A stretch of DNA of 64,000 bases. Source: Zymoseptoria tritici IPO323. Taxonomy: Eukaryota; Ascomycota; Dothideomycetes; Mycosphaerellales; Mycosphaerellaceae. Positions 56,942-64,000 of the stretch are shown one piece after another (positions within the stretch are counted from its first letter, which is position 1; every line of letters begins with the position of its first letter). The notes below the pieces were generated by a model. It did not search any database, was not told the origin of the DNA, and saw nothing but the letters and a program-made list of their open reading frames with translations. The position numbers were made by a program, and so were the translations under genes. The stretch covers positions 620,001 to 684,000 of the forward strand of contig NC_018208.1 of the NCBI RefSeq assembly GCF_000219625.1. The letters are read 5' to 3'.

Positions 56942-58942
56942 ATGCCAGGGAGTGATGGACCGGAAGCTGGATCTTCCACGAAGAATGATGAATCCGACGA
57001 GGTTGGCGACAGCGGCTTGCCACCAAGTAGCGATATTGACGATGGGATGACGAACGACGACAAGCATGCCCGACAGACACAGGATTCTGAGAACGGCTCT
57101 GCTATGGTCCAGTCCTTGGAGTTGACGCCTCCACCTTTGCCTCCACGGCCACCATTATCACAAGCGGGATCTCTCCGGCTGTCCCGCAAAGCATCGAGGC
57201 CGCAACTACTGTCCACTCCCACGACAGCAGTCTCGCTCGCGCAGGGACATATGCAAACGCACTCCGATTCGTTGGACTACCTTGGCTCGCCAGTCAGCAA
57301 GGGCGCATCTCGAAGACCAAGTTTTGCGCATCTTGGCCGCCTCAAAGGAAACGATGGTGACGATGGAGCCAGCATCCGCAGTTATCTACCGAACCTGGAA
57401 TCTCACTTCGATAATGAGAGCATTCTGGGCGATGTGCGCGGTCAGGAGCATGTTCCGAGATGGGAAGGCGGACCGGGAGAAGCCGGCCAGGACGATGTAT
57501 TCCAGAGTCTCACCGCAGAGGACGATGCACTCAGCGAGCAGATTCTCCACGAATTCGACGAGATTGATTCTGAGAATCTCGAGGGCAAGGCTGAGGACGT
57601 GTTGCTCGCGGACTGGAAAGCCAAGCTCAAGCATTTCTTCATCTTGTCCGCATCTGGCAAGCCAATCTACAGCAGACACGGCGACGATCAATTGATCAGC
57701 CACTACATTGGTGTCGCCCAAACCCTGATCTCATTCCATCAAAACTCCAAAGATCCGCTCAGAGGGTTCACCGCTGGAGGGACTCGCTTCGTCATGCTCC
57801 CAAAAGGTCCACTGAATCTCATCGCCATCACCCGACTACCCGAGAGCGACGCGCAGCTACGGACACAACTGGAATCGCTGTACATGCAAATCTTATCCAC
57901 CTTAACTCTTCCGAGCATGGAACGGATGTTCTCTAATCGACCATCCACAGATCTCCGGCGAGGTCTAGAAGGCACAGAAGTCCTTCTCGATGGTCTAGCC
58001 GATGGCTTCACCCGGGGCTCTCCGTCCACCCTCCTCTCAGCTCTTGAATGCCTCCGTCTCCGCAAAACGCACCGACGAGTCATCAACGACACCCTTCTCA
58101 AAGTCAGATCGCCCGACCTCCTCTACGGTCTCGTCGTCGCAGCAGGTCGCTTGGTCAGCGTAGTCCGTCCTAAGAAGCACTCGCTGCACCCAGGTGATCT
58201 ACATCTCATCTTCAACATGTTGTTCGAAGCCGGGAGCGTCAAGGCCGGCGGTGGTGAAAACTGGATCCCAGTCTGTCTGCCTGGATTCAACAATACCGGG
58301 TTCCTATACATGTACGTCAGCTTCTTCGACACGTCAGAGCGACAGTCTCGACCAGCCAGCAAAGACAACAGCAGCAAATCCAGCAGTGAAGACACCAGAC
58401 CCTCCACCTCCACCGAGCCTTCCTCCCCAATCACCAACGACCTCGCCGTCGTCCTCATCTCCGCCAACAAAGAAGCCTTCTTCGCCCTCCGCAAAATGCG
58501 CGACGACTTCCTCGCCGCCCTCTCCACAACACCCCTCCTCCCCATCCTCCGAAGCGCCATCCTCACCCCCTCCCACCCCATCACCACCCTCCTCCCCAAC
58601 ACCCCTCTCCTCCACTTCCTCTACAAATCCCGCGGAAACGTGCAATTCATCTCCCCATCCTTCTCACCCCACTTCTCCTCCCCCGTCGCCCGCCGTCGCT
58701 TGATGAGTCTCTACGCCACCATGCACGACGCCCTCCACGCCAAAGGCGCGCATGCGAAAGTTCTGCATGTGGCGGGTCAGGATGCTAATGCGGTGGCGTG
58801 GGAGACGCCGGTGTTTGAGCTTTATTGCGTTGCTGGGCCGGGGGTGGGAAGGGAGGGATTGGTGGATGGGGCGAATCGGGTTGTGAGATGGGTGAGGAGG
58901 GAGGAGGAGAGGTGTTTTATTATTGGAGGGGCGGTGTTTTAG
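56942..58942 (+). CDS. MON1: Vacuolar fusion protein Mon1
   Basis: Single exon, 666 residues from the ATG at 56942 (MPGSDGPEAGSS). The frame is open back to 56738, but the extra part is unlike the family. A long disordered N-terminus contains acidic Ser-rich and PPPLPPRPPLS segments. Three longin-type domains follow: KHFFILSASGKPIYSRHGDD from about residue 229, LLYGLVVAAGRLVSVVRPK from about 393, and LAVVLISANKEAFFALRKMRDDF from about 498. The end is ERCFIIGGAVF. With Ccz1 it forms the exchange factor that activates Rab7/Ypt7 on late endosomes and vacuoles, driving fusion and autophagy. Ccz1 is not in the window. Confidence 0.94.
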   Translation: MPGSDGPEAGSSTKNDESDEVGDSGLPPSSDIDDGMTNDDKHARQTQDSENGSAMVQSLELTPPPLPPRPPLSQAGSLRLSRKASRPQLLSTPTTAVSLAQGHMQTHSDSLDYLGSPVSKGASRRPSFAHLGRLKGNDGDDGASIRSYLPNLESHFDNESILGDVRGQEHVPRWEGGPGEAGQDDVFQSLTAEDDALSEQILHEFDEIDSENLEGKAEDVLLADWKAKLKHFFILSASGKPIYSRHGDDQLISHYIGVAQTLISFHQNSKDPLRGFTAGGTRFVMLPKGPLNLIAITRLPESDAQLRTQLESLYMQILSTLTLPSMERMFSNRPSTDLRRGLEGTEVLLDGLADGFTRGSPSTLLSALECLRLRKTHRRVINDTLLKVRSPDLLYGLVVAAGRLVSVVRPKKHSLHPGDLHLIFNMLFEAGSVKAGGGENWIPVCLPGFNNTGFLYMYVSFFDTSERQSRPASKDNSSKSSSEDTRPSTSTEPSSPITNDLAVVLISANKEAFFALRKMRDDFLAALSTTPLLPILRSAILTPSHPITTLLPNTPLLHFLYKSRGNVQFISPSFSPHFSSPVARRRLMSLYATMHDALHAKGAHAKVLHVAGQDANAVAWETPVFELYCVAGPGVGREGLVDGANRVVRWVRREEERCFIIGGAVF

Positions 58943-59316
58943 GAGAAGAGGAGGGTTGCGAGGGGGAAGACGGGGAGGTGCAAAGCAGGTGTGTTCATGG
59001 AAGAGGTCAAGTGTCGGATCGAGGAGGAGATGTGATTCGGGCCTGTAGTCAGGCGGACATCAGATCCGGATTTTGTCGCAGAGTACGAGAGCACACGGAG
59101 TGGAGAGATTGCCAAGGCAGCGATTTCTACAATATTACATTGCACGTTCAGTCTGGTGATGTACATTCGATGCTCTATCACCTCCAACAGCCGGGTAGCT
59201 CAAATTGTATACAACCTTCACACCATCGCCATTCAGCCCGTGGGTATCTCATGCGCCCAAAACTCCAGCCGGTAAGCAAATCCATGCGCCATCCATCCAG
59301 CCTCTCACACTTCACC

Positions 59317-62300
59317 TCAAATCACCAACCACTCCTCCCCAATCCTCCTCGCCGCCTCAAAATTCCCCACCAAAGCATAACACCCCTGCAACGCATACGC
59401 CGCCTCCATCGCAAAATCCTCTCCCTCGCCATAATTCCCCTCGAACCCATCCGTTCTCCCTTCCATCCTCGCAGCCGCCACCTCCTCCTCCCACTCCGCC
59501 CTCACCGCCTCACTCAACTCGAGCACCTTCTCATACGCCGGCACAGCCAAGTGCGTGAGCGCGAGGTAATGCCACATTCTCGCCACATTATACTCCGCTT
59601 CCTGTCTGTGACAAGCTTTGCCGGACTTGATGCGCAAATCATAGTATCGCGACATGGCAGCGATGCCTTGAGTGATACCAAAGTGTCGATTTTCAACTTG
59701 TCGCTTCATGGAATTTTGGATCCACATGGTGGCGATGGAGAGGTTGACGGCGATGTTTTCGGGTTGGAGGGCGAGGGCGCGGTAGTAGTAGGGTAATGAA
59801 CTGGAGGAGTGGTTCGCGACGGCGACCATGTGGCCATAGATGAGCAGGATGCCGGCGTCGAGGCTTGGCCGCACGGGCTGCTCGTCGGACTTTTCGGCGC
59901 GAGAGATGAGCGCTGATTTTTGTATCGACCAGTCGATGCGCCCGCGGATGGCGGGGTCCATGGCGAGGTAGTCGAATTGCTTGACCATGCGGAGCATGAA
60001 TTTCTGTGAGGGGCCGGAGGAGAACCAATTTGAGCCAAAGGAGAAACGATTCAGAGCGGCGAAGAGTTGGAAGGCTTCGGGGGAGCGGAAGTCGGAGTCG
60101 TTGGAGATGATCTTGCGGGCCAGTTCGATCCAGTATTGGGAGTCGTTGAAAGTTAGAGCGCAGTGTAGAGAAACGGCGTAATTGGTGCTTCGAATTTCCG
60201 GATCCGTGTAGAAGACGTTGGCGCCCCAGAGGACGTCTTGTAATATGCGATAGCATTTGTCTTGTTCCGCGGAGCGGGCGTAGAGCAGAGCGAGGTCGAC
60301 AAAGACGTGGTTCCACTCGGAGAAGGGCAGACCGAGAAAGCTGTGAGCAGATTTGTTGTGGGCGTGATGCACATCGCGGATCAGACCTTGCCGCGTGTCA
60401 TCAGAGATTTTGAGCTTGATATTGCGGTCGCGGTCGGGGAAGAAGACCTTCATCGATGCGAAGTCTTCGAGCATGCTGGTGGCTGCAGACACCCAGTGCT
60501 CGACTGCTTCCTCGTTATTGCCCTCCTTGAATGCGGGCCAATGGGTTTGGAGTACGGCATAGCTGGCGAGCGTCCGCATTTCGGCATCTTCAGCTTGACG
60601 AGCGCGCTCGAGTTTGCGTGCCGCTTGTATACCCGGGATTGCGGTCGTCGGCTTCCTCAATCTGGGACGCTTCGGGGTACCATCCGTCGACTGCTCTTCT
60701 CCCTCGACACCAGTGAGCATGCCCACAATGTCTCGCTTCTTGACACGCTTCTTCCTCTCCTTGACCGGGACAATTGCTTTCGCAGGACCATCACTCGGAG
60801 CTGCCGAAGGCTCAATAGTTGCACCCGGAAGCGCTGCCAGCCCTCCGACAGGCAGCAGCTCCCTCAGCACGTTTCCAGCTTTGTTCCAAGCCGGCGCCTT
60901 CTTGACGTACGGCTGCTGATTCGCGGGTGGCGCGCGCTGCGGCGTCCACTCTGCAGGAACCGGTGCGAATGCATACTGGTTGTTGGTCGGGATCATCTTG
61001 ATCTTGGCGTCTTTCAACAAGTCCTTGCGTCCCAATCGGATAATGTCGTTGCAGAGAAATCTCGCTTTGTCCGTTTCTCCAGCATCTTCGTAGAGCTTCG
61101 CCAACAGCGCTCCAGCTTTGGCATAATTGTGACCATTCCGACCGACGATAATCTCAAAGCATTCCATAGCGGGAGCCGGGCGCTCCAAAGCTTGATAGCA
61201 AGTGCCCAGCTGCATCCACACTTTCTCATCGAGGTTGTGCTTCATGTGATTGGAGACGGTGCGGATGACGTCGTAGAACTCCGCTGCTTCGAGCAGATGT
61301 CCGGCATATCGCAAGGCGTTGGCTGCTTGGAGGAACATGTCGTGATACTCGTCAACATCCTCCTCGTACTCGAACAGAGCTCTAAAGTGCCTCATCGCCT
61401 GGTCTTTGTTCTGAAAGCCGAGCTTCATCCAGAACAGGCCCATGCAGACATGAATATCGACGGGCAGACCGTCGCCGTACTTGGACTTGTCCAAACTGCA
61501 TCTCCCCTGCTGGAACTCTGCAACGTATGCCCGTCTGTCGTTTGGCATGTCCCACTCGCGGTCATCCTCGACATAGCGATCCCAGAACGTCTCATCTTTC
61601 CGACCAATGAACCATCTCGAATACCGCTTGGCGAGGGCCAGTCCCTCCCTCGCGTCTCCTGCATTGTATATCAACTCGAGGTAGATGTTGAGGTGATCCC
61701 ACGGCTCCGTTTCATCATCTTCATCACCAAACGTCTCACTGTCCTTGTAGATATCAAAAGCCTTGTCGTACGCCTCGAGTGCTCTCTTCATTTCTCCTGT
61801 GTCCGTGGAAGAGGCAGACAAGAGGGCAAACTCGCGCACATACTGCGTCTTCTCAGGCCAATTTTTGAGAATGTTCTTGCAATCCAGGCGAGAGAACTTG
61901 ACATTTCCCAGCTCCATGTACAGCTCAAACTTTGCAATGCGCAATTGCAGTTCAATATCCCGGCTCTTATTCAACTTGATTGCCTCACTATAGCATTCGA
62001 TCGCCGTGTGGAGATGATCTTGTGAACGGACGTCGCCAGCAATTTCGAGGGTCTTTTCGGCGACCATGACCCAGATATCGGGATTGCGAATTGTGATCGC
62101 ACCGAACCACAAGGCTTGAACAGAATCATCGTCTCGTCCTTGCTTCTTGAGAATTTCAGAGAGAAGAGAGTGGGCCTGGAATATCTCCGGATTGATACCA
62201 ATGGCCTGTCGACAGAAGTCCGCCGCAATGTCGAGCTGGTCCTCAAAATAGTGCTTGCTCGCGCGCGCAATATAATCTTTGAAGACATGCCCGGGGTCCG

Positions 62301-63063
62301 GCGCCCTTCTTTTGCGCCCAAGCTTGGCTCTGTGACCCGTACCTCGAGGTCTTCGCTCCTTTACCTCATCGCTGGTCTTTGACATCTTGCCCACTTTTTC
62401 GTGCTCGGTACCTTTCAGCAGCTGTCGCCACCCTCCCCGACCGCGTCCGCGCGGTCGTCCACGTTTGGCACCTCTACCACGCACGCTCTGAGTGCTTGCC
62501 TCATCGAGAGCAGGTAACTCGGGTTCCTCCAATGCCGACGCAGGATCCGCCTCGAATGGTTCATCGTCAAACTGCAAGTCCTCTTCGCGGTGGTGAGCCT
62601 CGTAAATCATTTCCTGCAACGGCAGCTGCGCATCATAAAACGCCTCTCTCGCCTCGTATCGACCGTACCCAGCATGTGTAATGTCAGGTAGCTCCTCGTG
62701 CCAAGCAGCCTGAACAGGATTGACTCGACCTGGCTCATCATGTCGAGCCTGAAACTGGCGCATCAATCGCTGCGACTCCGTGAGGTTAGGCTCCGCCGCG
62801 GCGTTTGTTCCCAACTGTCCCGAAGATCCAGGTGCGGACTCCGCAGTGGTTGCTTGACTGGCATTATTCCAGGAGGTCCCGGGCCAAGTTCCGTATGGTG
62901 AAGCTTGTGTTCCAGAAAAGGCGCCATATGGAGAAGGTTGGGATCCTGGAAGAGTTCCATATGCACTGTAAGATCCGCTTGCAACAGTGGGGTCAGGGTA
63001 TTGAGATGCGGTGTTGACAGTCTGATCCGTGGCGGAGGACTGTCCCACGTTCGAGTTGGCCAT
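59317..63063 (-). CDS. TFIIIC TPR subunit (tau131/Sfc4-like)
   Basis: Single exon, 1248 residues from the ATG at 63063. The N-terminus is Ser/Tyr/Gln-rich with repeated SPYGxxPGT-like motifs. An acidic stretch follows, then a basic RGRGAKRGRPRGRGRGG patch near residues 195-215. TPR units begin at about residue 270 (YIARASKHYFEDQLDIAADFCRQAIGINPEIFQAH) and continue in two blocks separated by a charged, disordered middle (VPVKERKKRVKKRDI). This is the layout of the 131-kDa subunit that bridges box A-bound TFIIIC to TFIIIB for tRNA and 5S gene transcription in the nucleus. A 587-codon antisense frame is a shadow. Confidence 0.9.
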   Translation of the reverse strand: MANSNVGQSSATDQTVNTASQYPDPTVASGSYSAYGTLPGSQPSPYGAFSGTQASPYGTWPGTSWNNASQATTAESAPGSSGQLGTNAAAEPNLTESQRLMRQFQARHDEPGRVNPVQAAWHEELPDITHAGYGRYEAREAFYDAQLPLQEMIYEAHHREEDLQFDDEPFEADPASALEEPELPALDEASTQSVRGRGAKRGRPRGRGRGGWRQLLKGTEHEKVGKMSKTSDEVKERRPRGTGHRAKLGRKRRAPDPGHVFKDYIARASKHYFEDQLDIAADFCRQAIGINPEIFQAHSLLSEILKKQGRDDDSVQALWFGAITIRNPDIWVMVAEKTLEIAGDVRSQDHLHTAIECYSEAIKLNKSRDIELQLRIAKFELYMELGNVKFSRLDCKNILKNWPEKTQYVREFALLSASSTDTGEMKRALEAYDKAFDIYKDSETFGDEDDETEPWDHLNIYLELIYNAGDAREGLALAKRYSRWFIGRKDETFWDRYVEDDREWDMPNDRRAYVAEFQQGRCSLDKSKYGDGLPVDIHVCMGLFWMKLGFQNKDQAMRHFRALFEYEEDVDEYHDMFLQAANALRYAGHLLEAAEFYDVIRTVSNHMKHNLDEKVWMQLGTCYQALERPAPAMECFEIIVGRNGHNYAKAGALLAKLYEDAGETDKARFLCNDIIRLGRKDLLKDAKIKMIPTNNQYAFAPVPAEWTPQRAPPANQQPYVKKAPAWNKAGNVLRELLPVGGLAALPGATIEPSAAPSDGPAKAIVPVKERKKRVKKRDIVGMLTGVEGEEQSTDGTPKRPRLRKPTTAIPGIQAARKLERARQAEDAEMRTLASYAVLQTHWPAFKEGNNEEAVEHWVSAATSMLEDFASMKVFFPDRDRNIKLKISDDTRQGLIRDVHHAHNKSAHSFLGLPFSEWNHVFVDLALLYARSAEQDKCYRILQDVLWGANVFYTDPEIRSTNYAVSLHCALTFNDSQYWIELARKIISNDSDFRSPEAFQLFAALNRFSFGSNWFSSGPSQKFMLRMVKQFDYLAMDPAIRGRIDWSIQKSALISRAEKSDEQPVRPSLDAGILLIYGHMVAVANHSSSSLPYYYRALALQPENIAVNLSIATMWIQNSMKRQVENRHFGITQGIAAMSRYYDLRIKSGKACHRQEAEYNVARMWHYLALTHLAVPAYEKVLELSEAVRAEWEEEVAAARMEGRTDGFEGNYGEGEDFAMEAAYALQGCYALVGNFEAARRIGEEWLVI

Positions 63064-63828
63064 GGTGAAGTTTGTCAGATGATGGCGGTTGAGTATCAAC
63101 CGCCGGGTTCAGCGAATTGGTCACCGAGATTGTTCATTGGGCATTTCGAGGACGAGGTCATTGGAAGGTCATATTCATCTTGTCGTTATTGTGACGTGCG
63201 ATGTATGAAGACGAGGCGCAGATGTTCGAGGTTCGACGGGAATCTAAGTCGCTGACATAATCGCGCGCGCTCGACGGAGGCAGGTCCGCAGGTACGTGAG
63301 GGCAGTTGCGGCAGATATCATACCTTACGCAGATCGAGACGACACCCTGACCGGAATTGAGAGCACTGTACTAGACATGTGGCGGTGATGGTTACAATTC
63401 GAAGACTGCTCTATCGAGCTTCGAGTGCTATTGATACATGAGGTACATCGGCTCGTCGAGCGTAAAATGTCGCCAACATCCCTCTGTGTGTGGACATGTC
63501 CAGACTGTGCGAATGCCTCGCAATGACGTCTGCGCATCTCGCTATCCTCAAAGGACACTGAACGGGCTCAGTCACCGCCGTCGACTCGCTTCGGCCTTTG
63601 CATTGCGTCGCAATATCCGAGAGCCTCACCCTTGGCCACTCAGAGACAGAGACAGCTCTTTGCGACCCGTCATGTGGCCGGGAGCATCCCTCGAAATGCT
63701 GAGTCTCTGTAGTCTCTTCTTCGCTTCTTTCTGGAGTGGTATGTTGGAGTATCATGACGCTGTATCTCCTCCGTTCGGACCATTGAAGCTATTCCCTCTG
63801 CCTTCGACCTTTATTAACCACGCTCTTC
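63064..63828. other. Intergenic, no supported gene
   Basis: Upstream region of the TFIIIC gene and 3' flank of the next minus-strand gene. Short frames on both strands overlap without motifs. Confidence 0.45.
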
Positions 63829-63921
63829 TCAATTGATCGGCTTCGCGTTCTCCGCCGTCAACTTCTTGATCGTCGCATCTCTCTGGTGTTCCATAACTCT
63901 CCTCTTCTTGAAGTATGTGAC
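63829..63921 (-). CDS. Last exon of an unidentified gene (5' part outside window)
   Basis: Reading leftward from an intron end with CTAAT branch (in GTGCTAATAA) and TTGTAG acceptor, 31 codons run to TGA at 63831-63829. They encode VTYFKKRRVMEHQ and then DATIKKLTAENAKPIN. The short basic tail looks like the cytosolic or matrix end of a small single-span membrane protein, but the family is not recognisable. Upstream exons lie beyond the right edge or in the last 60 bases. Confidence 0.5.
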   Translation of the reverse strand, partial: VTYFKKRRVMEHQRDATIKKLTAENAKPIN

Positions 63922-64000
63922 CTACAACAAACCCCGATTATTAGCACTCGTCCTTTATTCGCATTCATGATCCCGGTCACGATTCATGTTCTGCTTAGCT

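Noticed and set aside
60262..62025. 587-codon plus-strand frame
   Set aside because: It is antisense to the TPR-coding part of the TFIIIC gene and shows no domain of its own.

Overview
The window is nuclear DNA of a filamentous ascomycete. Most genes are split by short introns (about 48-128 bp) with GTRAGT-like donors and CTRAC-like branch points. The gene set (GH47 mannosidase, Mediator subunit 9, TFIIIC TPR subunit, Dop1, Mon1, OPT transporter) is fungal. Gene style suggests a dothideomycete, perhaps a relative of Mycosphaerella; that placement is inference. No rRNA, tRNA or CRISPR array was recognised.

Left arm (1-13.5 kb): a truncated type II membrane GH47 alpha-mannosidase with a four-fold repeat inside its catalytic domain, a 15-bp minisatellite, a BTB protein, a proline-rich protein, a secreted sulfatase, a secreted RNase T2 and a mitochondrial enoyl-CoA hydratase.

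Central accessory block (about 13.7-25.1 kb): no intact gene. It begins with a fragment resembling the C-terminal catalytic part of a DUF3435-type (Starship captain-like) tyrosine recombinase. Next is a roughly 6.5-kb relic of one or more large plus-strand genes of unrecognised family, broken by stops and frame changes. A 325-bp inverted-repeat element with a perfect 10-bp target duplication sits in that relic, and removing it restores the reading frame exactly. The relic runs into a 1.8-kb satellite built from CGCG-N5-CGCG dyads, first in a 91-bp tandem unit and then in diverged units. A second broken gene relic follows. This block is the most novel part of the window.

Right arm (25.3-64 kb): ordinary gene-dense sequence. 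It holds a small secreted cysteine-containing protein, an F-box-like protein, two MFS transporters, a cofactor-dependent phosphoglycerate mutase, a dynamin-family GTPase, a conserved small protein, a protein tyrosine phosphatase, Mediator subunit 9, a cofactor-independent phosphoglycerate mutase, an App1-type phosphatase, an OPT transporter, a small Lys/Glu-rich protein, Dop1 and Mon1 in divergent orientation, a TFIIIC subunit and the last exon of an unidentified gene. Two unrelated enzymes for the same glycolytic step lie about 8 kb apart, and two endomembrane trafficking factors share a 297-bp promoter. Exon limits were read by eye from splice signals and reading frame, so single junctions may be off.
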